A program made the position numbers and the translations under genes. The notes beneath the pieces were generated by a model. That model ran no database searches, was not told the origin of the DNA, and saw nothing but the letters and a program-made list of their open reading frames with translations. Shown in pieces: positions 7,936 to 16,329 of a DNA stretch of 44,854 bases. The DNA is from Pseudomonas violetae (lineage in GTDB: Bacteria; Pseudomonadota; Gammaproteobacteria; Pseudomonadales; Pseudomonadaceae): the NCBI RefSeq assembly GCF_023072615.1, contig NZ_JAKNRW010000043.1, positions 1 through 44,854 of the forward strand, written 5' to 3'. Within the stretch, counting starts at the first letter, position 1, and each line of letters begins with the position of its first letter.

Positions 7936-8577
7936 ATGTACTTGACGCCTCAGCATGTATTGCTTGCCGGAGCTACCGGTTTGACCGGTGAACACTTGCT
8001 TGACCGCCTGCTCAATGAACCCACGATTACCCGGGTATTGGCGCCCTCACGCCGGCCATTGGCCAAGCACCCCCACCTGGAAAACCCTGTCGGCGACCCC
8101 GCAGTGTTTCTACCCCAACTCAACGGGCGCGTGGACATCGCCTACTGCTGCCTCGGCACTACCATCAAGCAGGCCGGCTCGGAACAGGCGTTTCGTGCCG
8201 TGGACCTGGACATGGTCGTGGCGTTTGCCAAACGCGCGCGGGAAATGGGCGCACGGCATTTGATCGTGATCAGTGCGCTGGGCGCTGATCCGAAATCCTC
8301 GGTGTTCTACAACCGGGTCAAAGGCGAGATGGAACAAGCCTTGCGCGCGCAGGACTGGCCGCAATTAACCATCTGCCGCCCTTCTCTGCTGCTGGGTGAC
8401 CGGGTTGAACCGCGCCTGGCTGAAAAAGTCGCCGGGCCATTATCTCGATTGATTCCGGGAAAATACCATGGGATCGAAGCGTGCCAACTAGCACGGGCGA
8501 TGTGGCGCCTGGCGCTGGAGGAGCAGGATGGGGTTCGGGTGGTTGAATCTGATGAATTACGTAAGTTAGGCAAATAA
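7936..8577 (+). CDS. NAD(P)-binding Rossmann-fold protein (HTATIP2/NAD-dependent epimerase-like)
   Basis: A 213-residue atypical short-chain dehydrogenase. The nucleotide-binding glycine motif GATGLTG is at about 12-18, then a basic strand end (PSRR) that would suit NADP. The later segments YCCLGTTIKQAGSEQAFRAVD and VISALGADPKSSVFYNRVKGEME are typical of the HTATIP2/YwnB-like group, with Tyr and Lys in YNRVKGE as the likely YxxxK pair. A good binding site (AAGGGAG) precedes the ATG. It is close behind the MORN-C13 gene and convergent with the YceK-type gene. Its reaction is unknown. Confidence 0.85.
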   Translation: MYLTPQHVLLAGATGLTGEHLLDRLLNEPTITRVLAPSRRPLAKHPHLENPVGDPAVFLPQLNGRVDIAYCCLGTTIKQAGSEQAFRAVDLDMVVAFAKRAREMGARHLIVISALGADPKSSVFYNRVKGEMEQALRAQDWPQLTICRPSLLLGDRVEPRLAEKVAGPLSRLIPGKYHGIEACQLARAMWRLALEEQDGVRVVESDELRKLGK

Positions 8578-8582
8578 GGTCA

Positions 8583-8605
8583 AAAGATCGCAGGCTGCGA
8601 TCTTT
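8583..8605. terminator. Bidirectional hairpin terminator between convergent genes
   Basis: The stem AAAGATCGC / GCGATCTTT with loop AGGCT lies 6 bases after the stop of the Rossmann-fold gene and 7 bases after the stop of the convergent lipoprotein gene. The A-rich and T-rich ends give a short U tract on both strands. Confidence 0.7.
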
Positions 8606-8611
8606 AGATTC

Positions 8612-8896
8612 TTACAATCCCCCGGTCGCCTGGAAACTTACGCCAATCACCGTCAACAACGACAACGGCAACAACAGCGTGTCCAGCAACGCACTCGCGG
8701 GCAGGTCCACACCCGGGTAACTCGGTGCCTCAGCGCCAAAGCGATCCATGGCACAGCACCCACCATTCAACGCATACAAATCCAGCCGGGTCCCCGCATA
8801 AACGACCGGCGCACCCGGCTTGGCCGCATCCAGCGTGCGCGCCGTGGCACAACCGGCCAATTGCAGTGCGAGGACAATCACCAGCAGCTTATTCAT
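8612..8896 (-). CDS. YceK/YidQ family lipoprotein (DUF1375)
   Basis: A 94-residue small lipoprotein: signal peptide MNKLLVIVLALQLAGC with lipobox LAGC. It is followed by the pattern PVVYAGTRLDLYALNGGC and a hydrophobic C-terminus ending with LPLSLLTVIG, as in the YceK/YidQ group. Function is unknown in the family. Its start codon lies inside the end of ubiX (8-base overlap), so it is probably the last gene of the mpl-ubiX transcript. Confidence 0.85.
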   Translation of the reverse strand: MNKLLVIVLALQLAGCATARTLDAAKPGAPVVYAGTRLDLYALNGGCCAMDRFGAEAPSYPGVDLPASALLDTLLLPLSLLTVIGVSFQATGGL

Positions 8897-9521
8897 CGCT
8901 GGTCAGGTGGTGTTCGCCCCAACGCGGCAGCATGTCTTGGGGAATGTTCAGCAGGTTTAGAATCCGTGCCACGACGAAATCGATCAGATCATCGATCGTT
9001 TGCGGCTGATGATAAAAGCCCGGCGACGCTGGCAGAATGGTAACGCCCATGTTCGACAGCTTGAGCATGTGTTCAAGATGAATGCTCGAATAAGGCGCTT
9101 CACGAGGCACCAGGATCAGTTGGCGACGCTCTTTCAAGGTCACGTCGGCCGCCCTTTCGATCAGATTGTTACAGGCTCCCGTGGCTATGGCCGATAAAGT
9201 CCCGGTGGAACAGGGCACCACCACCATCGCCGCCGGCGCGCCGGAGCCCGATGCCACTGGCGACATCCAGTCTTCCTTGCCATAGACGCGTATCTGCCCG
9301 GCGGCAGCACCGGTGTATTCGGTCAGGAACGCCTGCATCATCTGGGTTTTCGGCGGCAGCGAAACGTCTGTCTCAGTGGCCATCACCAGTTGCGCCGCCT
9401 TCGATATCAGAAAATGCACTTCGCGATCTTCACGCACCAGGCAGTCCAGCAGGCGCAAACCGTATTGCGCGCCCGAAGCACCGGTCATCGCCAGCGTGAT
9501 GCGTTCCGGGCCGTTGTTCAT
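8889..9521 (-). CDS. ubiX: UbiX, flavin prenyltransferase
   Basis: A 210-residue protein. It joins dimethylallyl phosphate to FMN to make prenylated FMN, the cofactor of the UbiD decarboxylase in ubiquinone synthesis. The N-terminal FMN motif MTGASGAQYG (about 10-19), the PCSTGTLSAIATG loop (about 103-115) and LVPREAP (about 138-144) are diagnostic. The start overlaps the mpl stop by four bases (ATGA), so the longer upstream reading is not used. The pairing mpl-ubiX is common in Pseudomonas. Confidence 0.96.
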   Translation of the reverse strand: MNNGPERITLAMTGASGAQYGLRLLDCLVREDREVHFLISKAAQLVMATETDVSLPPKTQMMQAFLTEYTGAAAGQIRVYGKEDWMSPVASGSGAPAAMVVVPCSTGTLSAIATGACNNLIERAADVTLKERRQLILVPREAPYSSIHLEHMLKLSNMGVTILPASPGFYHQPQTIDDLIDFVVARILNLLNIPQDMLPRWGEHHLTSDE

Positions 9522-10867
9522 TGCAGCGCCTCGGCCAGTTTGCCGTGAAGGCCGCCGAAGCCGCCGTTGCTCATGATAACCACGTGTGTGCCGGGCTGGG
9601 CCTGGCTCTTCACGCGCTCGATGATGCCTTCCAGGGAGTCGCTGACAATCGACGGCACCGTGCACAGCGCTGCGGTGGCGCCCAGGTCCCATCCGAGATT
9701 GGCCGGGGCGTACCAGATCACCTGGTCGGCATCGACCACGCTTTCCGGCAGGCCATCACGGTGTGCGCCGAGCTTCATGGAATTGGAGCGTGGCTCGATG
9801 ATCGCAATCAGCGGTGCGTCCCCGATGCGCTTGCGCAGGCCGTCTAGCGTCGTGGCAATAGCCGTCGGGTGGTGAGCAAAGTCGTCATAGATGGTGATGC
9901 CACGAACTTCCGCAACTTTCTCCATCCGCCGCTTTACGCTTTTGAAAGCGCTCAGAGCCGCAATTCCCATGGGCGGGACCACGCCGACATGTCGCGCCGC
10001 CGCCAAGGTCGCCAGGGCATTGGCAACGTTGTGCTGACCGGTCATGTCCCACTCGACCACGCCCTGGACCTTGTCCTCGAACATCACTTCGAACTTCGAG
10101 CCATCTTCGCTCAGCAGCTTGACCTGCCACTGACCGCCAGCACCCGTGGTCTGGACAGGCGTCCAGCACCCCATGTCGATCACCCGCAGCAACGCCGGCT
10201 CGGTAGTCGGATGGATCACCAGGCCTTCACTCGGGATGGTTCGCACCAAATGGTGAAACTGGCGTTCGATAGCCGGCAGATCCGGGAAGATGTCCGCATG
10301 ATCGAACTCAAGGTTATTCAGGATCGCGGTGCGCGGACGGTAATGAACGAATTTGGAGCGCTTGTCGAAAAAGGCACTGTCGTATTCGTCTGCTTCGATG
10401 ACAAAGAACGGCGTATCACCCAGACGCGCCGACACCGAGAAATTCTGCGGCACGCCGCCGATCAGGAAACCCGGGCTCATGCCCGCGTGTTCCAGCACCC
10501 AGGCAAGCATGCTACTGGTGGTGGTCTTGCCATGGGTCCCGGCGACGGCCAGCACCCAGCGACCTTGCAGCACATGGTCTGCCAGCCACTGCGGGCCCGA
10601 GACGTACGGCAGGCCTTTGTTCAGGACGTATTCGACAGCCGGGTTACCGCGGGACATGGCGTTGCCAATCACCACCAGATCCGGAGCCGGCTCAAGTTGC
10701 GCGGGATCGTAACCCTGGGTCAATTCAATGCCCTGAGCCTCTAGCTGAGTGCTCATTGGCGGGTAGACGTTAGCATCGGAGCCTGTCACGCGGTGACCCA
10801 GCTCTTTGGCCAGGACCGCCATCGAACCCATGAAAGTGCCGCAGATACCAAGAATATGAATGTGCAT
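9518..10867 (-). CDS. mpl: Mpl, UDP-MurNAc:tripeptide ligase of murein recycling
   Basis: A 449-residue Mur-ligase family enzyme that attaches recycled L-Ala-gamma-D-Glu-meso-DAP to UDP-N-acetylmuramate in the cytoplasm. It opens with MHIHILGICGTFMGSMA, the Mpl form of the Rossmann motif, and has the ATP-binding motif AGTHGKTTTSSM at about 109-120. The conserved IYDDFAHHPTAI (about 331-342) and IEPRSNSMKLG are Mur ligase C-domain signatures. The length and N-terminus separate it from MurC. It leads the mpl-ubiX-lipoprotein transcript. Confidence 0.96.
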   Translation of the reverse strand: MHIHILGICGTFMGSMAVLAKELGHRVTGSDANVYPPMSTQLEAQGIELTQGYDPAQLEPAPDLVVIGNAMSRGNPAVEYVLNKGLPYVSGPQWLADHVLQGRWVLAVAGTHGKTTTSSMLAWVLEHAGMSPGFLIGGVPQNFSVSARLGDTPFFVIEADEYDSAFFDKRSKFVHYRPRTAILNNLEFDHADIFPDLPAIERQFHHLVRTIPSEGLVIHPTTEPALLRVIDMGCWTPVQTTGAGGQWQVKLLSEDGSKFEVMFEDKVQGVVEWDMTGQHNVANALATLAAARHVGVVPPMGIAALSAFKSVKRRMEKVAEVRGITIYDDFAHHPTAIATTLDGLRKRIGDAPLIAIIEPRSNSMKLGAHRDGLPESVVDADQVIWYAPANLGWDLGATAALCTVPSIVSDSLEGIIERVKSQAQPGTHVVIMSNGGFGGLHGKLAEALQ

Positions 10868-10942
10868 AATCGACCTCGTAAAACATGGCCGCAGGTTAGC
10901 CTAGGGAGGCCAAATACGCACCCTGTGTTTCAAGATCACCGC

Positions 10943-12859
10943 CTACAGGGATCGGCTTAGGCCGTGCTTGCGAAGTTTGCGATACAGGGTATTTCGGCTG
11001 ACACCCAGCTGCTCGGCCGTGTGAGTCATGTGCCAGCGCGTTTGCTCCAGCGCATTGAGCAAGGCCAACCGCTCGGCATCCTCCAGCGGATGCTCCGATG
11101 GGAAAGGGGCAATATCCGTTTGCGGCAGCGCCTGGCGAATCATTGCCGGCAAGTCCGCAAGACCGATCCGCCCGCCGTCGCACAACGCCGCCAAGGTGCG
11201 AAGCACATTGCGCAGTTGCCGCACATTCCCCGGCCAGGCAAACCCGAGCAGCGCCTGGCGCGCAGGCTCCTCAATCAGCACAGCGTCCGAGCCGGCCTCC
11301 TCGGCCAGCAGAAAATCGAGCAGCTGCGATTTATCGGTGCGTTCGCGCAGCGCCGGCAACGCGACTTCGAGTCCATTGAGCCGGTAATACAAGTCTTCGC
11401 GGAAACTGCCGTCCTGCACCCGCCCCAGCAAGTTACGGTGAGTGGCACTGATGATGCGTACATCCACCGCCTCCGGTTCACCGCCGATCGGCACCACCTG
11501 GCGATCTTCCAGCACCCTGAGCAGGCGGGTTTGCAAGGCCAGGGGCATGTCACCGATCTCATCCAGGAACAAAGTGCCGCCATCCGCCTGCTGTAACTTG
11601 CCGCGCATGCCTTCCTTGCGCGCGCCAGTGAAACTGCCGCCGCGATAGCCGAATAACTCACTCTCGATCAGGCTTTCGGGAATGGCCGCGCAATTGAGCG
11701 CGACGAAGGCTTTTTCGCAGCGCTGACTGGCGTTGTGCACCGCTTTGGCAAAGGCCTCCTTGCCCGAGCCCGTCTCGCCGTTGATCAGCAGCGGCACGTC
11801 ACGCTCGAAGACTCGCAAGGACTTGCGAAAATCCTCCTGCAGCGACGTATCCCCCAGGCAAATGCCGGCAGGACGCGGTTGCTGCGGCGCTACCGGGCTC
11901 TTTACCACTGGTGCCGCAATACTGCGCGATTGCCCGCGCAACAAGGCGAACAGGTTGCGCCCGTCACGGGTGCGCAGTGGCCAACTGGCGCTGGCATTGA
12001 TACTTGCACGACCGAGCAGCTCGTCCAGCGAACAGTCGAAAAACGCCTCGACGGGCTTGCCGAGCAGCCCGCCGCGAATGTGCCCCAACAGATTCAGGGC
12101 GCTCTGGTTGACGGCGCTGATCCGCCCTTCCCCATCGAATGCCAGCAAGCCTTCGCTGAATAGACCGACGGACTCGGCTTGCAGGTGAAAGCGCAGCAGC
12201 CACTGATTATCGAAATAGCGCAGGAAATAACAGCTCTCGATCATCTTCGCCGAGAGGTTGACCAGGGCCATGGTGTGGAACTGGCTCTGGCGCGATACAT
12301 CGTGGCGCGCCGAGGACACGTCGAGCACCGCCAGCAGCTCGCCATGCGGGTCGAACACGGGGCTCGCCGAACAGGTCAGGCCGGTGTGACGCCCGCGAAA
12401 ATGTTCATCCTGGTGGATGGTCAGCGACTGACGCTCCACCAGGCAGGTGCCGATGCCATTGGTGCCTTCGCAGGCTTCGCTCCAGTCGGCGCCCAGCCAG
12501 AGGCCGGCACGCTCGAAGATCTTGCGTTCGGCAGGCGCCGTGACACAGTTGAGAATCACCCCCCGGGCATCGGTCAGCAGCACGGCATGACCGGCGCCGG
12601 ACAATTGCTGGTGCAGGCTGGTCATTTCAGTACCGGCGATATGCAGCACTTGCTGCAAACGCTCGCGGCTTTCCAGCACGCGGCCGTGCTCCAGTACCGT
12701 GGGCGCCATCGTCAGGGATGGGTCGAGGTGATAATCCTCAAGACAACGCAACCACGAACGGGCAATGGACGGATCACTGCCAGGACCGTGCAAATGGGAT
12801 TTGCCCTGGGTGACGGTCATGACCTGCTGGGCATGGCGACTCAAATGGTTGTCTTGCAT
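10943..12859 (-). CDS. eatR: EatR-like sigma-54-dependent activator of ethanolamine catabolism
   Basis: A 638-residue enhancer-binding protein of the AcoR type. Residues about 70-210 form a GAF-like sensor and about 230-290 a PAS-like segment. The AAA+ domain has Walker A GETGSGKE at 361-368, the sigma-54 contact loop in the form GSFTGA at 408-413 (Ser in place of the usual Ala) and Walker B GGTLFLDE at 427-434. A Fis-type helix-turn-helix closes the protein (HTAEQLGVSRNTLYRKLRKHG). It is divergent from the ethanolamine genes, as PA4021 (EatR) is in P. aeruginosa, where it acts with RpoN. It therefore very likely senses an ethanolamine-derived signal and activates the promoter at 13078. The specific name rests on synteny. 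Confidence 0.88.
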   Translation of the reverse strand: MQDNHLSRHAQQVMTVTQGKSHLHGPGSDPSIARSWLRCLEDYHLDPSLTMAPTVLEHGRVLESRERLQQVLHIAGTEMTSLHQQLSGAGHAVLLTDARGVILNCVTAPAERKIFERAGLWLGADWSEACEGTNGIGTCLVERQSLTIHQDEHFRGRHTGLTCSASPVFDPHGELLAVLDVSSARHDVSRQSQFHTMALVNLSAKMIESCYFLRYFDNQWLLRFHLQAESVGLFSEGLLAFDGEGRISAVNQSALNLLGHIRGGLLGKPVEAFFDCSLDELLGRASINASASWPLRTRDGRNLFALLRGQSRSIAAPVVKSPVAPQQPRPAGICLGDTSLQEDFRKSLRVFERDVPLLINGETGSGKEAFAKAVHNASQRCEKAFVALNCAAIPESLIESELFGYRGGSFTGARKEGMRGKLQQADGGTLFLDEIGDMPLALQTRLLRVLEDRQVVPIGGEPEAVDVRIISATHRNLLGRVQDGSFREDLYYRLNGLEVALPALRERTDKSQLLDFLLAEEAGSDAVLIEEPARQALLGFAWPGNVRQLRNVLRTLAALCDGGRIGLADLPAMIRQALPQTDIAPFPSEHPLEDAERLALLNALEQTRWHMTHTAEQLGVSRNTLYRKLRKHGLSRSL

Positions 12860-12963
12860 CTCTTATTATTCTCCCGAGAGGTCCTACGCGGTCCATAACG
12901 CCCACTGAGCATCCTCCAGGCTCCAGCGCATTGCAATGCTGGCAAGACCGCCCAGTCACAAGG

Positions 12964-13014
12964 TGTGACAAATTCGGTACAAACTGTTACCCAGCCTGTA
13001 CCGATACCGTCACA
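12964..13014. promoter_or_regulatory. Interrupted dyad, candidate EatR upstream activating sites
   Basis: TGTGACAAATTCGGTAC (12964-12980) is repeated in inverse orientation as GTACCGATACCGTCACA (12998-13014), with 13 of 17 positions matching, both ends perfect (TGTGAC/GTCACA and CGGTAC/GTACCG) and 17 bases between. It lies 64-114 bp upstream of the -24 element, the normal place for sigma-54 enhancer sites. A role as EatR binding site is inferred. Confidence 0.6.
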
Positions 13015-13077
13015 GCGCCCGCCCATCCGTCCGACAAAAACCGCGCAACCCCTTGATTCCCCTGCCCTGCAAGGCAG

Positions 13078-13092
13078 TGGCCCAACCTTTGC
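13078..13092 (+). promoter_or_regulatory. Sigma-54 (-24/-12) promoter of the ethanolamine operon
   Basis: TGGCCCAACCTTTGC matches the RpoN consensus TGGCAC-N5-TTGC with GG and GC separated by exactly 10 bases. It is 66 bases upstream of the aldehyde dehydrogenase ATG and faces it. The divergent gene encodes a sigma-54 activator, which makes the call strong. Confidence 0.85.
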
Positions 13093-13158
13093 TCTACGCT
13101 TATAGCAAGCGCACATGCGCCACTCCCTTAATAAGCATAAAAGCCAAGGAGAACTATC

Positions 13159-14679
13159 ATGCGTTACGCTCACCCCGGTACTGAAGGCGCTATCGTTTCA
13201 TTCAAGAGCAAATACGGTAACTACATCGGCGGCGAGTTCGTCGCGCCTGTCAAAGGTCAGTACTTCACCAATACCTCGCCAGTTAATGGCCAACCCATTG
13301 CCGAATTCCCGCGTTCGACCGCCGAAGACATCGACAAGGCCCTGGACGCTGCACACGCCGCCGCTGACGCCTGGGGCAGCACTTCTGCCCAGGCGCGCTC
13401 GCTGGTACTGCTGAAAATTGCCGATCGTATCGAGCAGAATCTGGAAGTCCTGGCGATCACCGAGTCTTGGGACAACGGCAAAGCCGTGCGCGAGACCCTC
13501 AATGCCGACATTCCGCTGGCGGCCGACCATTTCCGTTACTTCGCCGGTTGCCTGCGCGCCCAGGAAGGCAGCGCTGCCGAGATCGACGGCAACACCGTGG
13601 CCTATCACATCCATGAACCATTGGGCGTAGTCGGGCAGATCATCCCGTGGAACTTCCCGATCCTGATGGCCGCCTGGAAGCTCGCCCCGGCGCTGGCAGC
13701 CGGTAACTGCGTGGTCCTCAAGCCTGCCGAACAAACCCCGCTGGGCATCACCGTGCTGATGGAGTTGATCGGCGACCTGCTGCCGCCGGGCGTGTTGAAC
13801 GTGGTGCAAGGTTTCGGCAAAGAAGCCGGCGAAGCGCTCGCCACCAGCAAACGCATCGCCAAGATCGCCTTCACCGGTTCGACCCCGGTCGGCTCGCACA
13901 TCATGAAATGCGCTGCCGAAAACATTATTCCATCCACCGTGGAGCTGGGTGGCAAGTCGCCGAACATCTTCTTCGCCGACATCATGGACGCTGAAGAAAC
14001 CTTCATTGAAAAAGCCGCTGAAGGCCTGGTGCTGGCGTTCTTCAACCAGGGCGAAGTCTGCACCTGCCCGTCCCGTGCACTGGTGCAGGAATCGATCTAC
14101 GACGACTTCATGAAAGTGGTGATGAAGAAAGTTCTGCAGATCAAACGTGGCGACCCGCTGGACACTGAGACCATGGTCGGCGCCCAGGCTTCCGAACAGC
14201 AGTTCGACAAGATTCTTTCGTATCTGGAAATTGCCAAGGGCGAAGGCGCAGAACTGCTGACCGGCGGCAAAGTGGAAAAACTCGAGGGCAACCTGGCGAC
14301 CGGGTATTACATCCAGCCGACCTTGCTCAAGGGCACCAATAAAATGCGCGTGTTCCAGGAAGAAATCTTTGGCCCGGTGGTGAGCATCACCACCTTCAAA
14401 GACGAAGCCGAAGCGCTGGCCATCGCCAACGACACCGAGTTCGGCCTGGGTGCCGGTCTCTGGACCCGCGACATCAACCGCGCCTACCGCATGGGCCGCG
14501 CCATCAAGGCCGGCCGTGTCTGGACCAACTGCTATCACCTGTACCCCGCGCACGCGGCGTTTGGCGGTTACAAAAAGTCCGGCGTCGGTCGTGAAACTCA
14601 CAAAATGATGCTCGACCACTATCAGCAGACCAAAAACCTGCTGGTGAGCTACGACATCAATCCGTTGGGCTTCTTCTAA
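13159..14679 (+). CDS. exaC: ExaC/AldB-type aldehyde dehydrogenase
   Basis: A 506-residue NAD-dependent aldehyde dehydrogenase that oxidises acetaldehyde, the product of ethanolamine ammonia-lyase, to acetate. The catalytic Cys301 sits in NQGEVCTC (with a second Cys303) and the general base Glu262 in VELGGKSPN; the cofactor-side PWNFPILMAAWK is at about 159-170. The C-terminal LGFF and overall sequence match the ExaC/AldB class. AAGGAG at 13145-13150 sets the start. It is first in the plus-strand ethanolamine operon, behind the -24/-12 promoter. In P. aeruginosa the equivalent position is PA4022. Confidence 0.93.
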   Translation: MRYAHPGTEGAIVSFKSKYGNYIGGEFVAPVKGQYFTNTSPVNGQPIAEFPRSTAEDIDKALDAAHAAADAWGSTSAQARSLVLLKIADRIEQNLEVLAITESWDNGKAVRETLNADIPLAADHFRYFAGCLRAQEGSAAEIDGNTVAYHIHEPLGVVGQIIPWNFPILMAAWKLAPALAAGNCVVLKPAEQTPLGITVLMELIGDLLPPGVLNVVQGFGKEAGEALATSKRIAKIAFTGSTPVGSHIMKCAAENIIPSTVELGGKSPNIFFADIMDAEETFIEKAAEGLVLAFFNQGEVCTCPSRALVQESIYDDFMKVVMKKVLQIKRGDPLDTETMVGAQASEQQFDKILSYLEIAKGEGAELLTGGKVEKLEGNLATGYYIQPTLLKGTNKMRVFQEEIFGPVVSITTFKDEAEALAIANDTEFGLGAGLWTRDINRAYRMGRAIKAGRVWTNCYHLYPAHAAFGGYKKSGVGRETHKMMLDHYQQTKNLLVSYDINPLGFF

Positions 14680-14705
14680 AACCGCGCAGCACTTGCTCCC
14701 CCTGG

Positions 14706-14791
14706 GGGAGCGAGGCTGCTCGCGATAGCGGCTCACCCTTTCAACACATCAGTTGAAAAACCACCGCCATCGCAAGCAGCCTCACTCCCAC
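14706..14791. repeat. REP inverted pair (REPIN-like) B
   Basis: GGGAGCGAGGCTGCTCGCGA (14706-14725, continuing to 14731) is answered by an imperfect inverse copy at 14764-14791 (CCGCCATCGCAAGCAGCCTC and onward). It lies between the dehydrogenase and permease genes, inside the presumed operon, so it may affect mRNA stability of the two parts. Confidence 0.8.
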
Positions 14792-14826
14792 AAGGCCCAC
14801 CCAAAACAATAAGAATGGTGAACCCT

Positions 14827-16278
14827 ATGCCTAGCGAACCCCTTTCGGGCACCCCGGCGACCGGCTCTTCCGTGGATTTCGAAAAAGTCGACTCACAATA
14901 CTTCCAACAACGGGAACTGAAAAAAGGCGCTGCAGGCTGGGTCCTGCTGGTAGGCCTCGGCGTGGCCTACGTCATTTCCGGCGATTACGCAGGATGGAAC
15001 TTCGGCCTGGCCCAAGGTGGCTGGGGCGGCATGTTCCTCGCCACATTGCTAATGGCCACCATGTACCTGTGCATGTGCTTTTCCCTGGCCGAACTGTCTT
15101 CCATGATTCCCACCGCCGGTGGCGGGTATGGTTTTGCCCGCAGCGCATTTGGCCCTTGGGGCGGATTCCTGACCGGGACCGCGATTCTGATCGAGTACGC
15201 CATCGCGCCCGCCGCGATCGCGGTGTTCATCGGCGCCTATTGCGAGTCACTGTTCGGCATTGGCGGCTGGATGATCTACTTGACGTTCTACATCATCTTC
15301 ATCGCCATCCACATCTTCGGCGTGGGCGAGGCGCTAAAACTGATGTTTATCATCACCGCCGTTGCCGCACTGGCCCTGGGCGTGTTTTTGGTAGCGATGG
15401 TGCCGCACTTCGACGTCGCCAACCTGCTGGACATTCCAGTGACGGACGCCAAGGGCGCGAGCAGCTTCCTGCCCTTTGGTTATGTCGGCGTATGGGCGGC
15501 AATTCCGTATGCGATCTGGTTCTTTCTCGCAGTCGAAGGTGTACCGCTGGCGGCAGAAGAGACCAAGAACCCGAAACGCGACCTGCCCCGCGGCCTGATC
15601 GGCGCCATGCTGGTGCTGGTAAGCTTTGCCTTGCTGATTCTGGTCATCGGGCCCGGTGGTGCAGGTGCCAACGCGCTGCTGACCTCGGGTAACCCGCTGG
15701 TCGAAGCCTTGAGCAAGGCATATGGCGGCTCGACCTGGATGGGTGGTTTCGTCAACTTGGTCGGCCTGGCGGGTCTGATCGCCAGTTTCTTCTCGATCAT
15801 TTATGCCTATTCGCGGCAGATTTTTGCCCTGTCCCGCGCCGGCTACCTGCCACGTAAACTGTCCGAGACCAATAAAAGCAAAGCGCCGGTGCTGGCGCTG
15901 ATCATTCCGGGGATTATCGGTTTCGGCCTGTCTCTGACCGGCCAGGGTGACCTGCTCATCCTCGTGGCAGTGTTCGGTGCGACCATTTCCTATGTCCTGA
16001 TGATGGCCGCCCATATCACCCTGCGCATTCGCCGCCCCAAAATGGATCGGCCATACCGTACACCGGGCGGCATATTCACCTCCGGTGTAGCCTTGGTATT
16101 AGCATGCATCGCGGTAGTGGCGGGCTTTCTGGTGGACCCACGAGTGGTCATCGGCGCAGCGATCATCTATGGAGTGTTAATTGCTTACTTTGCGTTCTAC
16201 AGTCGGCATCACTTGGTAGCAGGCACGCCCGAAGAAGAGTTCGCGGCGATTCAGGCCGCTGAAAAAGCCTTGCACTGA
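14827..16278 (+). CDS. eat: Ethanolamine permease
   Basis: A 483-residue APC-superfamily transporter with about 12 membrane helices that brings ethanolamine into the cell. The N-terminal cytoplasmic part leads into WVLLVGLGVAYVISGDYAGWNFGLAQGGWGGM, typical of the ethanolamine permease family, and SSMIPTAGGGYGFARSAFGPWGG is the conserved APC region. The ATG at 14827 is preceded by GGTGA five bases away; an ATG four codons earlier has no good binding site. It is followed by eutB after a stable hairpin. Equivalent to PA4023 of P. aeruginosa. Confidence 0.93.
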   Translation: MPSEPLSGTPATGSSVDFEKVDSQYFQQRELKKGAAGWVLLVGLGVAYVISGDYAGWNFGLAQGGWGGMFLATLLMATMYLCMCFSLAELSSMIPTAGGGYGFARSAFGPWGGFLTGTAILIEYAIAPAAIAVFIGAYCESLFGIGGWMIYLTFYIIFIAIHIFGVGEALKLMFIITAVAALALGVFLVAMVPHFDVANLLDIPVTDAKGASSFLPFGYVGVWAAIPYAIWFFLAVEGVPLAAEETKNPKRDLPRGLIGAMLVLVSFALLILVIGPGGAGANALLTSGNPLVEALSKAYGGSTWMGGFVNLVGLAGLIASFFSIIYAYSRQIFALSRAGYLPRKLSETNKSKAPVLALIIPGIIGFGLSLTGQGDLLILVAVFGATISYVLMMAAHITLRIRRPKMDRPYRTPGGIFTSGVALVLACIAVVAGFLVDPRVVIGAAIIYGVLIAYFAFYSRHHLVAGTPEEEFAAIQAAEKALH

Positions 16279-16291
16279 CCGCCGCAAACCA

Positions 16292-16314
16292 CGGCGCAGG
16301 CCCGGCCTGCGCCG
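16292..16314 (+). other. GC-rich perfect hairpin between permease gene and eutB
   Basis: CGGCGCAGGC-CCG-GCCTGCGCCG, a perfect 10-bp stem with a 3-base loop, fills the 51-base gap and ends two bases before the eutB binding site CGGAG. No T tract follows, so it is not a classical terminator; it could protect the upstream mRNA or tune expression of eutBC. Confidence 0.6.
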
Positions 16315-16329
16315 TCACGGAGAATCTGT

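Noticed and set aside
13198..14736. 512-codon minus-strand frame opposite the aldehyde dehydrogenase
   Set aside because: Antisense shadow of exaC codon bias; no recognisable domain and no start signal.
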